The notes: generated by a model from the letters alone, not told the origin. A stretch of 64,000 nt of DNA from Peltaster fructicola (GCA_001592805.2 CP051141.1:310001-374000), one strand, 5' to 3'; numbered from the stretch's first letter, positions 1-11,147 are shown. Numbers and translations: made by a program.

Positions 1-1
1 G

Positions 2-676
2 TCAATGGGGGCATCAAGATCATCACGGATACTACTTCGAAATCGGCTCAAGATCGGCATATACTCGTCCGATGGGAAGCAGCTGCCTTACGAGACTGTC
101 AAGACCTCAGATACTGGTGTGCGAGACATCTACGCACTCAATGAAGTACTGCTACATCGTGGAGCAGCACCACATCTTGCACACATAACCATCATGATAG
201 GCTCGCCACCTAATCAGCGAATCTTGACCACAGCAATTGCCGACGGATTCTTGATATCGACACCAACCGGCAGTACAGCATACTCACTCTCTAGCGGCGG
301 CTCCATTGTGCACCCTCTGGTGTCTTCACTGCTTCTCACGCCGATCTGTCCTCGATCATTGTCATTTCGTCCGTTGGTGCTGCCAGCCAACACGCCGGTC
401 ACTCTTCGTATTGAGGAGGAAAATAGAGGCAAGGAGATAGAGGTCTCTATTGATGGTGTCAGACGACGTCAAGGTCTTCGAGCAGGAATGGAAGTTCGTG
501 TGCTGGGTGAAGAAGTGTCCACCTATGGCCAGCACGGCAAGAAAGATTGGCGTGGTGGTGTGCCAAGCATAGTTCGTGGAGCTTCTGGTACAGGAGGTGA
601 TCCAGGAGCTGACCATTGGGTGGGCGGCTTGAATCGCCTGCTGAAGTTTAATTATCCATTCGGCGAAGATGGATGA
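2..676 (+). CDS. POS5: NADH/NAD kinase, 3' part (POS5-like), cut by the window edge
   Basis: This is the C-terminal part of an ATP-NAD(H) kinase, which phosphorylates NADH or NAD to NADP(H). The fungal Pos5 branch works in mitochondria. The visible 223 residues carry the family signature: an ALNE motif with a following H-R-G, then DGFLISTPTGSTAYS and a glycine-rich GGSIVHP, the NAD-binding core, followed by LTPICPRSLSFRPLVLP, typical of fungal Pos5 and Utr1 enzymes. The frame is open to the left edge, so the true start and any targeting peptide lie outside the window. Choosing Pos5 over Utr1 is an inference from the short C-terminus. It converges with the amidase at 793. Confidence 0.85.
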   Translation, partial: SMGASRSSRILLRNRLKIGIYSSDGKQLPYETVKTSDTGVRDIYALNEVLLHRGAAPHLAHITIMIGSPPNQRILTTAIADGFLISTPTGSTAYSLSSGGSIVHPLVSSLLLTPICPRSLSFRPLVLPANTPVTLRIEEENRGKEIEVSIDGVRRRQGLRAGMEVRVLGEEVSTYGQHGKKDWRGGVPSIVRGASGTGGDPGADHWVGGLNRLLKFNYPFGEDG

Positions 677-792
677 TGAGCATTTTGGCAGCTTACTATA
701 GCCTTTGCAGCACAGATAGGTATGCGCAAGTCCTCATCTGCAGAACTTCTCCAACAGTGCTGAGATCGCTATCCTTCGACCAGCTATTTTGA

Positions 793-2723
793 TCAAGTTG
801 TCTTCGGCGCAACGCCCCGAGCAAGACCAAGGACATCGACGAAGTTTGGTGGTAGACGCCTACCATACTCAACAGCTTCGTGAAGATATCTCTCGCAATC
901 ATAGCCAAACGCAAGTAGCTCCTCGTCGGTGCACCATTCTCCCATCTGAAATGTGCAGTCAGTATGTGCTAGTCAGAGCAGCGAAGTATACTTACACCCA
1001 TAAGTCCGATTGGTAAAGCTCCACCCTTCTCTTCGACATAGCCAGCTGGCACATTGATCGCTGGTACACCTGCGAAGTTCGCCACTCCCACATATGTCAT
1101 GGTCTTGACACTCATGTTGCCATTACTGGCACCGTACAATAGCTCTCCGGGTGTGATCTTCCAGCCTGCATTGGGAGTGGTGGGAGTTACAATGATCAGA
1201 CCAGGGAATCTTGTGAATAGATGAGCAAGGTGCTCCATCAAGACGGTCCTCACTTTCATTGATTGCATTAGATCAACGGCCGACGCCTGCCCAAATAATG
1301 CGGTAAGGATCTTGTTGGGCATAGTCCATTGACTGTGGTCTGGCAGGTGAGACATCACCTCGATCATGATCGATATCGCATGTGCCAATTGTGCCTCGTG
1401 TAGCATTGAAAGGTCGATCTCGACCACTGTGTAGCCTGCGTTGCTGACTAGCCAGTCAACAGCCCTCTGACATGTGTCTCGGACGTCTGGATCTGCTCGG
1501 TTGAACCATGCTCGATCGATTCCAAGAGTCTTTGTCCTGTCCTTCAATTTCATGACTGAACTTGGAGGCATGAACTGACTGTTGATGGGATCTTCAGCAT
1601 CCGGATGTGCCATCAGTCGATAAGCGATCTCGAGATCGACCATATTCGCTGCCATTGGTCCATGTACACCTACACTTGTGGCTAGGTTGGGTGAAGGCCG
1701 GGTACCAACACGAGCATGTGTCGGCTTGAGTCCATAAACACCACAGAAGCCAGAAGGAATTCTGATCGATCCTCCTCCATCGGCTCCATGGGCTACAGGG
1801 ACAAGACCAGAGGCGAGCACATAGCCCGAACCGCCTGAAGAGCCACCAGTATAGTAGCTGTCGTTGTAAGGATTCAATGGAGTTCCCCAGTTAGGATTGA
1901 GGTTGGTAGTGTCCATGCCAAGCTGTGAGATAGTCAGTGGAGAAATCGGATCATTACTCTCTGTCAGACCTCATGCATGTTAAGCTTGCCAACGACGATT
2001 GCGCCGGCTTGTTGCCACGGCAGTGCACAGTATGTGGTCACATCATCTTTGTGTGTGAGGTCAAGCTTGGTTCCAGTACGCTGCTTGTAGCCTGTGAGAT
2101 CGAGCTGATCTTTGTATGCTACCGGCACACCGTCGAGGGGCGACAAGGGTTTGCCAGCCTTGTATCTTGCTGTGCTCTCTGCAGCAGTTCGGCGCACAAG
2201 GTCTACGCGCGTCTCCATGAAGGCCACAGAGTGCTTGTTTGGCTTCTCGACATCTCTCTGAATCAATGGCAGAAGCGCCTCGGCAACGTCTGTTGGCGTT
2301 AGTCGGCCGGACTTGTACGCTTCATGATAGTCAAGGACTGATGGGTATGTCTTCGTGTGAGGAAGTCTGGAGGTGAAGTCTTCCTTGAGAAGCTGCTTGA
2401 GCACTGCTTCGATGGTGCTGGATCGCCCTTCGTTACACTTGATCACGGTTGGGTCTAATCGTGGATGAATGTCGCGGAGAGCTGGATGGTTTCGTAGCTT
2501 TGTAAAGCCTGCATTGGTGAAGAACAGGTTCTGAAGATAAGGAGAGCTCAACAGGCTCAAGAGCATCAGCGCAGCTCAATCGGTGCTTCTCCACATACGC
2601 CTTTGAGAGATAGTACAGAACATTGCCTCTGAGTGCTGGATTTTGAGGTTGTGCTGGAGTGTCGCTGACAAAGGAGTGGAAGACTGGCGCAGGACGTCCT
2701 ACCCACAAACCTGAGGAAGCCAT
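793..2723 (-). CDS. Amidase (amidase-signature family), four exons
   Basis: Amidase-signature hydrolase that releases ammonia from amides; the natural substrate is unknown. The Ser-cisSer-Lys triad is visible: Lys in VAYKDQLD, the cis-Ser in GADGGGSIRIP, and the nucleophile in the glycine/serine loop GGSSGGSGYV. I read four exons: 2723-2599, about 2546-1970, 1922-996 and 945-793. Introns are 1923-1969 (ends TCTCACAG), 946-995 (GTAAGT...TTTCAG) and a 5' one starting GTATGT at 2598 whose acceptor is at 2547 or 2556; both acceptors keep the frame. The last exon encodes MGEWCTDEELLAFGYDCE, the usual amidase tail. The product is about 593 aa, a normal length for fungal acetamidase-like enzymes. 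Start is the ATG at 2723. Confidence 0.85.
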
Positions 2724-3282
2724 TGTCTACTGATGGATTGTAAGAAGCACAATTACAGAACACGCGAGCTTCGAGTGCCTAGTGTGATGTTGCAGTGCCC
2801 GGCACACATTTTGTGGTAGCATTGCAATTGACAGCAACCTCGGAAGACAACAAACAATTGCGGAGTTATGTTATGCCGGATACGAATTAGGAGTACGACG
2901 TCGCGCTTGAGGTTGGTTTCTTCTTCCTCATCACCTATAGCTATCTTCTGATGCTGAACCACGCATCCTGTATCAGAAGTGCAGGTGATTATCATGCCCC
3001 GTGAGGATATGGCTTTCCTTCCTCAGTCCAGAGGACCTACGATCGAGCAAATACCAGTAACAGGGAGAACAAGCTTTACCACTGCGATGAGCTTCAAGAT
3101 TTGCGCATTTCATACTGACAGCCGCGAATGACCATCTCTTGGCCTCATGACTGCTCGTCGCTCATATATACCATACACTTGTCGACCTCGCTCCACCGCC
3201 ATGACAAAGACACTCCATGATTCGACCTTCACATGCTTCATGCTCCGCCGGCTCGTAGGCTCCTGGCAACCATCAATGCCAT
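2724..3282. other. Intergenic, amidase promoter side
   Basis: This 560-base gap lies upstream of the amidase and downstream of the kinase frame, both on the minus strand. I see no conserved reading frame or repeat in it. Confidence 0.5.
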
Positions 3283-4353
3283 TCAACTCAAACAGCACCT
3301 GTGTGGCTCCTGCAACATCACTTCATACTGGCTGAAGCTGGCGGTCAACCATGGGACACCCAGATTCTGCGGCCACGGGAGATCTCGACGTTTCTCGAGC
3401 TCAAGGGTTGCTGCAGATCCCATGTCGGCCAGCCTCTTCTCAGCGTGGTTGATCACACTTCCCAGCTCTTTCGAAGGCAATCGCACTTGTACGTCGACCA
3501 CCATTTGGTGCACAATCGTCCACAGATCGGCGGAGTACTTGATGGCTTCACCATTGTTCCACATGAACAGGTTATCGGCATTGTGCTTATACCACGTACC
3601 GTCCTGCTGACGCTCAGTCAGTGTCATCAGCCTATACAGGGTCGCCCCAAGCGCATATACGTCACATGCTGGAGTGACAACGCGTTGGCCTCGATCGGCG
3701 ATTCTTGGCGAGACATCGTCGAGGAAGGGTTGCAACTCTGGTGCATCATAGCCAGGCGTACCCATTGCGCCGTCGCTACCAATCTCCCATGTGGCGAATC
3801 CAAGGTCCCCAAAGACAACGTCTGGCATCAACCCTGCGGATGCCGATCGACGGAGGAAGATGTTGCCAGGCTTGATGTCGCGATGGAGTACAGAAGATCC
3901 CTCAGCTCGACGCCATGCGTTGTCTCCTGGACGTTGGTGCCAACCATGCATCTTGAAGAGCCCACGAGCCAATGTCATGAGGAAGTGCCAGAGTACCTTC
4001 TCGTGGAGTTGCAGGTGATGCGTGCGCAAGTCATCAATCAGATGTTCCAGATCACCGCCATCGCAAAACTCGAAGAACATCCGCGCTGTACATGGCGCAC
4101 CCTCCCGAGGTGATGGATATATCTTATATCCGTGGAGCTGCACCAAGTCATCGTGGCCCTTAAGCGCGACATTGCGCATGAAAGCCTCCCTCGGAATGTC
4201 CTTGCTGTTGGCCCACAAGCAGATATCAGCGAGGCACTGCTCCTTCACGACATACCGCTTGCCATCGACGCGTGAACGGTATAGGATGACTTTGCCTTGT
4301 GCTCCATGCTGAAGGGCGCTTTCAAAGGCGAGGTTTGCAGCTTTAAACACTTC
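3283..4353 (-). CDS. Protein kinase domain, probably the 3' part of the coiled-coil gene
   Basis: A complete Ser/Thr-type kinase domain of about 355 residues: glycine-rich loop HGAQGKV, ATP-binding lysine in YVVKE (residue ~36), catalytic loop HRDIKPGN (~156), DLG in place of DFG (~182), and a DAPEL APE motif (~204). No ATG lies upstream of the glycine loop. The frame opens at a GTG codon, and the first in-frame ATG would remove the lysine. The kinase therefore almost certainly receives its N-terminus by splicing from the coiled-coil frame just upstream (see 4343-6013). A phase-0 join exists from 4411 or 4408 to 4353, giving a 58- or 55-nt intron, but the donors (GTCGTC, GTCGAA) are weak. The kinase family is not clear; it resembles NEK-like fungal kinases only loosely. 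Confidence 0.75.
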   Translation of the reverse strand, partial: EVFKAANLAFESALQHGAQGKVILYRSRVDGKRYVVKEQCLADICLWANSKDIPREAFMRNVALKGHDDLVQLHGYKIYPSPREGAPCTARMFFEFCDGGDLEHLIDDLRTHHLQLHEKVLWHFLMTLARGLFKMHGWHQRPGDNAWRRAEGSSVLHRDIKPGNIFLRRSASAGLMPDVVFGDLGFATWEIGSDGAMGTPGYDAPELQPFLDDVSPRIADRGQRVVTPACDVYALGATLYRLMTLTERQQDGTWYKHNADNLFMWNNGEAIKYSADLWTIVHQMVVDVQVRLPSKELGSVINHAEKRLADMGSAATLELEKRRDLPWPQNLGVPWLTASFSQYEVMLQEPHRCCLS

Positions 4354-6013
4354 CTGGCAATTTGGTGAAGCAGGGTGAAAGGTTCCACGAGCAGTGGGGA
4401 TCTTCGACGACCGACTTCAGCGGTATGTCGTATTTCGCCAGTCGAGCTTCCAACTCCCGCGTCCTGTGTTGCGCTTTATTGAGCTGGACTTTATGGATCT
4501 CGAATGCCTTCTTGCGTCGCTCGTGCACTTCGTCAAGCTCGACCCTTGCTCGTGCCAAAGATTGGCCAGTCTGGAGTGCATCCGCCTCGATGACCTCCTT
4601 GGCATTCACCTCAATCCTGAGCTTCGCCTGAACAGTCTTCAAACCGTTCTCGACCTCCTGTATCTTCTCCAGATGATTGGTTCTCTGTTGAGCCAGTGTG
4701 CGGTTGAGTTTGCGAGCCCTTTCCAGGCTTTTCTTCGTGGCTTCGAGATGTTTTGCAGTGTTCTCACACGCTTTCTGGAGACCTTGAATCACGATATGCC
4801 CGTTGCGAATGGTCTTGTCCTGGCCGTCGACTGTCAGCTTAAGCGTAGCGACTGTTTCGTCACGCTCAGCGAGCTGCTTGCGGAGTTCAACAAGCTCGGC
4901 CTCTTGTGCAGCTCCCTCATCGACATGCTGGTCGAGCTGTCTTCGAAGCACATTGAGCTCAGCCTCCTGTGCGGCTTCTTTGTTGTCTCGACGCTTGAGC
5001 TCTTGGACTGTAGCAAGGCATTGTAATCTGGAGCTGGCTTCCAAAGAGAAACGCTGGTTACTTAGCTCAAGCGCGTGCTTGTTGCGTTGATCAGTGACCT
5101 GCATCTTGAGAGTCTCGATTGTGTCGTCTCGAGCGGTAATGGCTTGAGCTTGCTGTGCTCTGAGGGCATTGACCTTCTCGTTGCATTCGACAAGAGCTGT
5201 GTTAGCGACGTTGATCAGGACGCTTGCCTTCAGGCCCAGTGTACGGCACCAAGTACGAGCAAAGTCGATGTCAGCCTGCTTCTCTTTGACGACGGCTGCG
5301 TGCTGTTCTTCTGATCTCTGCAGTCTCTGCGCAAAGTTGGTGGAAAGCAGCTCAGCATTGTTCAGTTGCGACCTTATTGCAGCCAGGGTCTGCTGTTCAG
5401 ACTTCAATTTGGCCTGAAGCTCGCAAATGCTCATAGCGCGGCTCAAAGCATCTGTCTTCGACGCCAGCAAATCCAGACGAGACTGATCAAGCTTATGCGT
5501 CAGCTGGACGATAGTGCCATTGGCAGCAGCGAGAGCAGCATTGGGGATATCATACACTGAATCATGCGGCGATGTTCCAGTCATGGCGAGGTATACTGCG
5601 CGAGTGCTTGCAGGTAGAATATCGTCAGACTCGATACTGGCTTGCTCGATGTATGCTGCCTGTGGTGGCTGTCCATGTCGCTCCCGGTCCGGACTGAGAT
5701 TCGACTCGAGTTCCTCAGGTGCTCCACCAACGACCTGATCATCATCATCAGCTTGTCCCAAGACGAGCTCTTCAGCCTCTGCTGGCACATCTCGTGCGCC
5801 GGCCAGACTTCCCTCCTCTTCTAGTGGCTTGACTGCACTCGAGGTGTGCTCAATGCAGGGAGGCTGCTCTCTTGTTATATATGGCGTCTGCTTGGAACGG
5901 TCGACGGCTTTGGTGAAGGCGACTATCTTCAGATCATCTCTGATCTCTCGAAGAATATTCTTTGCTCGGCGGCCACAGCCGGCAAGATTGCGCAAGAACG
6001 TTCGACCGACCAT
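4343..6013 (-). CDS. Coiled-coil protein, likely N-terminal part of a coiled-coil kinase
   Basis: The open frame encodes 556 residues from the ATG at 6013. Residues ~1-150 are basic, then acidic and low in complexity. From about residue 150 to 530 the sequence is a long heptad-rich coiled coil full of K, E, Q, L and A, with near repeats such as AAQEAEL...LRRQLDQHVDEG followed by AAQEAEL...LRKQLAERDE. The frame ends eight bases inside the neighbouring kinase frame on the same strand. Because that kinase has no start codon, I infer one protein with a coiled-coil oligomerisation region and a C-terminal kinase. I do not recognise a named family. If they are separate genes, this one would end with the unconserved tail after LAKYDIPLKS. 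Confidence 0.65.
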   Translation of the reverse strand: MVGRTFLRNLAGCGRRAKNILREIRDDLKIVAFTKAVDRSKQTPYITREQPPCIEHTSSAVKPLEEEGSLAGARDVPAEAEELVLGQADDDDQVVGGAPEELESNLSPDRERHGQPPQAAYIEQASIESDDILPASTRAVYLAMTGTSPHDSVYDIPNAALAAANGTIVQLTHKLDQSRLDLLASKTDALSRAMSICELQAKLKSEQQTLAAIRSQLNNAELLSTNFAQRLQRSEEQHAAVVKEKQADIDFARTWCRTLGLKASVLINVANTALVECNEKVNALRAQQAQAITARDDTIETLKMQVTDQRNKHALELSNQRFSLEASSRLQCLATVQELKRRDNKEAAQEAELNVLRRQLDQHVDEGAAQEAELVELRKQLAERDETVATLKLTVDGQDKTIRNGHIVIQGLQKACENTAKHLEATKKSLERARKLNRTLAQQRTNHLEKIQEVENGLKTVQAKLRIEVNAKEVIEADALQTGQSLARARVELDEVHERRKKAFEIHKVQLNKAQHRTRELEARLAKYDIPLKSVVEDPHCSWNLSPCFTKLPGSV

Positions 6014-6697
6014 GGTGACTGGTTATGAAGTCGTGGAGGAGGAATAAGACCTTGGATGGATCGGATGATCTGATTGCTGCGATTCGCTGGTTATGAAGTT
6101 GTTTGCGAGGATCGCAGAGATGTGTCTTGCAAGTACAAGCAAGATCTGGTCCGACAATATGTCTTGAAGAAGGAGGAGGAGGGAATCAGGACAGCGAGCT
6201 GCTGGACGACAAACATACGCAAAGCAGCCTGGGCTGGCGATTGAAGCGGCCAGAAGAGCAGCGGCATTGTCTTTGTCGATTGACGTCTGCGCTGTTCAAA
6301 ACATTCAATGGGAACAAAGACTCGGTACAAAGCAAGTCAATCTTACATTGTTATTCTATACCTGCTCTGACTTGACTTCGTTTGCTAGCAGTAGACCACT
6401 CTTGGCACAATTCCTGATGGGGAAAGTTTGAGACTTCTGTGAATGAAAATTGTAGATTTGTTTCAGTGTGGCATCCACGTCCTTGAGCGCCTCTCGCAAT
6501 GCAATAGCTAGCACCAACCACAAAACACTAAGTGTACACGCTCTGCAGATGCTGTAAGCCTCCGAGCACAACTAAGGTCGCTGTGATATAGGCGCACCAA
6601 GCAGATGAGAGCTATCAAGCAAAGAGACAGAATCCGATCATCAATGTCGTGCAGACGCAATCGTTATGAGAACACTCCGTAAAGCTGTGCAAAGATC
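6014..6697. other. Intergenic
   Basis: This 684-base gap lies between the KNR4 stop and the coiled-coil start (both minus strand). Only short, unconvincing reading frames are present. Confidence 0.5.
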
Positions 6698-8319
6698 TCA
6701 GATCTCCACGGTCTTCATCTCGCCTTCTTCTGACTTTCCACCATTGGCATTGAGCGGTGCTTGTTCGTCGGGCTCGTTGGTCAGAACGGTGCTCAATCTA
6801 CTGCGAGGAAAGCTAGGGCGCCTGCCACCAGCTTCATCCTCTGCGATCGGCGACTCGAGACCGATCAGCCTCTCGGATCGTGGGGTTTCAAGACCAATTA
6901 GTCCCTCTGTCGATGTGTCGACAGCAGTTGAGATCTTCAGTCCAGAAGTCTGTAGTGGACTTTCTTCGGCGACTCGAGCCAGAGGACTGCTCAAATGACC
7001 TCTAGGACTGCTTGCAGCTGGAGCTTTGCCATTGGCAAGGCGGTGTGGGCTACGACCACGGTCCTCAGTTGTAGGACTTTGATATGGTGAGAAGTTGCCC
7101 CCTGGGACCTGACTGTTGATCTTAAGTGGTCCACCAGATCGTCGTCTTTGTGGTTTTCGACCGTACTTCTGATCTGCACGCCAGCGTAGAATGTCAATGT
7201 AGGCGGGTTCTACACCTGGTTGTTTGAACTCGCGCAACTTGAGCTCTTTGCTCTCCTCGTCAATCCACCAGCGACCGCTCTCCATGTCGTCTGCTAGTGT
7301 GGCCAAGAAGTGTGCCCAAGAGCGAGCGACCACGTACTTGCAATCGTAGTCACGTCCAGTGAGGATAATTTGACCCCATTTGCCTGTTGCGCCTGGAGCG
7401 AGGTCGACACAGATGTTGTTTCCACCCCAGTCGCGAGCGAGAGGAATCCACGCGGGATGTGCGTAGACCTTCTGCACAGCGCCAGAGGGCTGGGAATCTT
7501 GCTTGTCAAGTAATTCCTGCTTCCACTGCGAGCTTTGTGTGGTTGGCTGTGCAACTGGAATGGCAGAGGAGCTGCCAGCAAATGCCTTGATCGGTGCTTG
7601 CGGGACTTCGTATCGCTGCTCTGTTGAGAAGTATGCCTCGTTCACAGTCCGCCAGTTCTGCCACTCCTCAATGATCTCCTCGCAATCTAGCAACATGCAT
7701 CCAAAGACGACACCAGTCGGCCGACCTCCGCGCTCTTGACCGTCGTGAATCTGTAGCGAGTCTCGAACGTCCTGTGGCAGTGTGCAATCCAGCTCATGCT
7801 CCAACTCATTAACGTCATTGAACGTGGCCAGCTCGCCCAGTTGCTCGAACAGCTCTTCGTAATTGTCCTCTAGAAACCTGTCGATACGCTTCCAGGAGTG
7901 TTTGACGGGCGGTGGTGGTGGCTGGCCATCACTAAAATTTTGCATCTGTATCTCTCCGATACTGACACTATCCATCTTGGAGTCGATTGTGGGCTGCCGG
8001 GACGCCGAGGAGAAGGATGCCTTTGGTGTGCCGCCATTGCTGTTCGTGTTGAAACCTCTTCCTGCTTCGACATCATGGTCAAAAGCATCTAGATCTACTC
8101 TCGAACCTGAAGCACTCGGTACACCACTGTTGAGAGGGGCATGTTTGTTCTGTGAGAGAGGCTGGTGCTGCCCTGTGCGGTAAGGAGAGTCGTGAGAGGC
8201 GTGCCGGTCGTTGGAGGTCAGGGTGTGCCAAAAGGCTCGCCACTGTGAAGACAGTCTACAGACTGTGGTCAGCGTTGTCCTTGCTATCGTATGGACAGTA
8301 CTTACGCATTTTGAGGCAT
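6698..8319 (-). CDS. KNR4: KNR4/SMI1 family cell-wall regulator
   Basis: Homologue of yeast Knr4/Smi1, an intrinsically disordered hub protein that coordinates glucan and chitin synthesis with the cell-integrity MAP kinase pathway. A short first exon starts at ATG 8319 and encodes MPQNA; the intron 8256-8305 begins GTAAGT, contains GCTGAC and ends CTGTAG; the second exon continues LSSQWRAFWHTLTSNDRH. The SMI1/KNR4 domain starts around KHSWKRIDRFLEDN and includes WIPLARDWGGNNICVDLAP and WGQIILTGRDYDCKYVV. The C-terminal ~150 residues are low complexity and Ser/Pro rich, as in the family. The predicted 523 aa fits the yeast protein (505 aa). The ATG at 7975 is internal: the upstream residues are conserved in style with other filamentous fungi. 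Confidence 0.9.
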
Positions 8320-9676
8320 GATGGCAACGAGAAATTGAAATTAGGCTACACCGACGTAATGGCCAGGTGCAGGATTGAAGTTGACGCGAGCAATGTTGCG
8401 GTGAGGTTGTGCAAGAACGCGTTGGCAGCCAGGCACAACGCAGTCAATGCTCGTATGCAACAATCAGCGCCAATGCAGGTTCTTTGTTGTAGAGAGTGTC
8501 GTGTAGATGACCAGAGCACGTCGTGCTGGGCCACTGAGTCGAGGTCGAAAAGGGAGATAAGCCAGGGTCTGTGTAAACAGCCTTATTTGGTGATGATGAG
8601 GCTCCTTAGGAAGCTTCTTCTGACGACAAGTGCTCGATCTTGCAGTCGGTGTCGAGAAGTTGACCCTCTTGGCTTTGGAGCGTGCTGTGTTTGCGGGTCT
8701 TTGTTTTATAAGGCTTGCAAATTTGATGTTGGCACTGTCAACAAGCTCTCCAGGCCAGGGTGATCGATCAACTGCGCTAGAGTGGTTCGCGCCTTGTTTT
8801 CGTCCTAGAAGATCTTGTTTGTGACGCTGCTCATTGGTCCTGAAAATGCTGCACGCGCGGTAGCTGGATATATTTCGTTCGATTAAACACTGAGTGCTAT
8901 GATGGCAAGATTGCAGTCTTTCCGGGAGGTTGTTATGGATCAAGGAGATGAAATATGCCCACCTAAGTGGAGCTCACCAATGGGAGAGATCGAAGATGAA
9001 GCTACAACCCTGCATACGTAGTGTCACCTAGACGAGCGGCTCTTCGATGGGCTATACGTGTGATCTATTTTGATATCGTATGTTGTGGCGGCCGCTATCT
9101 GATACTACGTAGTGCAGAGCATCGCAGATTGCAGACAAGATCTACGAGGACGGTTGTGGCGAGTCAAGGAGGATAGCATCGTGCAACTAGAGCTTATCTT
9201 GCATGTACCAGCAGGACCATGTAGTCTTGGGGTGTGATGGTGGGCCGGGACTCCTCAATCGTCCTGCTCCCAAGAGATCGACATGGATTGTCCGCCACGC
9301 TGTCTAGTGCTGGCAAAGATGTGCTTTCACCGGTGTAGTGTATTTCTTGCACAGTATCGTCTCATCGTATTCCTCACCGAGTTTAGGTAGCAAGTGCTCT
9401 TCCCGACATGCACTCACTAGGTGTTGAAGGCTGTTGGACCACACGGCTCGGCCAGAAAGAGTGCGGAAAGGCCTTGGTGTGATTTTCCGGACTCTCATCA
9501 TCGGCCTGACAATACCGAAGGTGGTGAAACGACGAGTGATATCTGTTTCAGACGACACAGTTGTCGTCAATGCCGAAGCTGTGCTCTTCTTTGCTGGCAG
9601 GGCGGTCAACAATAAGAGACTCTTGCCGGCATACACATGCAAGAAGTGTGTGGTTGTTTAGATCTCCCCACAACAC
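8320..9676. other. Long intergenic stretch, KNR4 promoter side
   Basis: About 1.36 kb between two minus-strand genes. Frames up to ~112 codons exist (for example 9304-9642 minus), but they start at TTG or GTG, show no family features and have no supporting splice signals. I call no gene here. Confidence 0.45.
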
Positions 9677-10030
9677 TCACTTCTTGCCTGTCTTGCCCTT
9701 CATCCTGTGTGACTTGAATGCGATCTTGTTCCTCTCTTTCCGGACCTTCTTTTTCTCAATGCGATTCTTCTTGGCCTCCTTCGCCTTCTTCACGGCAGTA
9801 TTGCTGAGCAGACGGACTTGACTGTCGGCAGCCACCTCGACTTCTTCAGCACCAGGCGTAGTGCTCTCGACGTCCATTTTGAGAGCGTCGCTGGGTTTTG
9901 CTGCTTGCACGAGCTCTTGTAACTTTGCGTTCAGTCGCTCCGCTCTGGCGTGCTCGGCGGGACCAAAGACTGTCTTCGCCAATTTTTGGTTGTTCTTCTT
10001 GAACGCGCTCGATCTCGCGCTTCTAGCCAT
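9677..10030 (-). CDS. Small basic nucleolar-type protein (DUF2423, YBL028C-like)
   Basis: A 117-residue basic protein. The N-terminus MARSARSSAFKKNNQKLA matches the DUF2423 domain of yeast Ybl028c, whose proteins are nucleolar and associated with pre-60S particles in yeast. The middle includes LNAKLQELV, and the C-terminus is a lysine/arginine-rich tail with KKAKEAKKNRIEKKKVRKER, a likely nucleolar localisation signal. I chose the ATG at 10030 rather than the upstream in-frame codon at 10081 because the domain begins exactly at MARSARS. The role in ribosome assembly is inferred from the family. Confidence 0.8.
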   Translation of the reverse strand: MARSARSSAFKKNNQKLAKTVFGPAEHARAERLNAKLQELVQAAKPSDALKMDVESTTPGAEEVEVAADSQVRLLSNTAVKKAKEAKKNRIEKKKVRKERNKIAFKSHRMKGKTGKK

Positions 10031-10288
10031 TGTGCTGACTGTGGGCTGTGAAAGGAGCAAGAATACGGTGTTGTTCGTCATTTCGAAAAAAGTTGTGAGG
10101 GAGAATGGAGCGGTCTGTGCTCACAGCCACTATCAAACTCTATCTGCCATTCGAATACAGCACCTGACCATTGACATCGATGTGTGCCAACATACTCTCA
10201 TCCAGAGCTGAGTTCAGTACAGCTTGTTGCAATCCTCGAGCAGTAAGGTCATGAGTTCGTGAGGATTGGACCGGAAGGTTCAGGCGCA

Positions 10289-10714
10289 TCACAAACTCAG
10301 CAAGCATACCAGGTCTGTTGGAAGTCCCTTCTGCAGCAAAACATGAGCTACTCTCACAACCCCGTCAACGATACTGTTTGACGACAAGACCTGACGACGC
10401 TGATGCATTGAGACTACCTGCACGAACGTTAGCACCGCAGAGTAAAGCTGTCCTAGTGGCCAGCTAGCATGAGTCAATGCAAGCATCAACGGCATGGCCC
10501 TATGCACAATCTATGCACTTCTAGATCGAGGAGTATAAGCTGTCGAACTCACAGCGTTGTAGTGCTGGAGTAGATGGCATCAATCGCTTGTGTCCAGGCG
10601 TGCATGACTTCGACTTGATGCCAAACGCCGAGCTGCTGTAGTTTGTCAAGCATATCCTGCCATGCGTTAGACCTCGCACAGTACAATGCGAATAATATCT
10701 ACTTCATCGACCAT
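10289..10714 (-). CDS. Short spliced gene of unknown function (~96 aa model)
   Basis: I do not recognise this product, but the splice signals are good. Exon 1 is ATG GTC GAT GAA at 10714-10703. Intron 10657-10702 starts GTAGAT and has a perfect GTCTAAC branch point before GCAG. Exon 2, 10656-10553, encodes MLDKLQQLGVWHQVEVMHAW. Intron 10464-10552 starts GTGAGT and ends TTGACTCATGCTAG. Exon 3 runs to a stop at 10289. Lengths sum to 97 codons including the stop, in frame. The 3' end is uncertain: another minus-strand frame just downstream (about 10325-10160, with PGMLAEFVMRLNLP and LQQAVLNSALDES) also looks coding, so the true gene may continue through another join. The predicted protein appears helical and soluble. 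Confidence 0.4.
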
Positions 10715-11147
10715 GAAGTGTCGGTATGTACATGTGTTGTTGTGAAGATTTCGAGGTTGTTGCCTCAGGCTTCAAAGTTGCAGCCTTAGCGCATGATGTG
10801 AGCAACATGAGGTGATGTCCTTCAACCAAGCCCTGCGAGCTTTTGACTCAACGCACGACCTCAATCACCTGTACCATACCAGCTCTCACGTATCCGCAAA
10901 CGCAGTCAGCAAGATCCTCACACAGAACAAAGCCAACAGACTTTATCGCGCCACTCGTACCTACTACTATCGGCCGGCAGTTGTAGCCTCAGTGAGCCTT
11001 GTCCTCGACCGTCTGTCTACGCCGTAGAACCACCCACCTACGCCGCTTGAGAGACTGTGACAACGACACGACTTCACAGACCACAATACAAGGATGTCGG
11101 CACTACACATTGATACGAGTTGCACATAAAGAGCAGGGGCGTGAACA
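10715..11147. other. Divergent promoter region
   Basis: This 433-base region lies between the short minus-strand gene and the PIAS/SIZ gene on the plus strand. No conserved element was recognised. Confidence 0.4.

Noticed and set aside
9304-9661. Open frames on both strands of ~75-112 codons
   Set aside because: They start at TTG or GTG, lack family features and flank no splice signals; treated as chance frames in the KNR4 upstream region.
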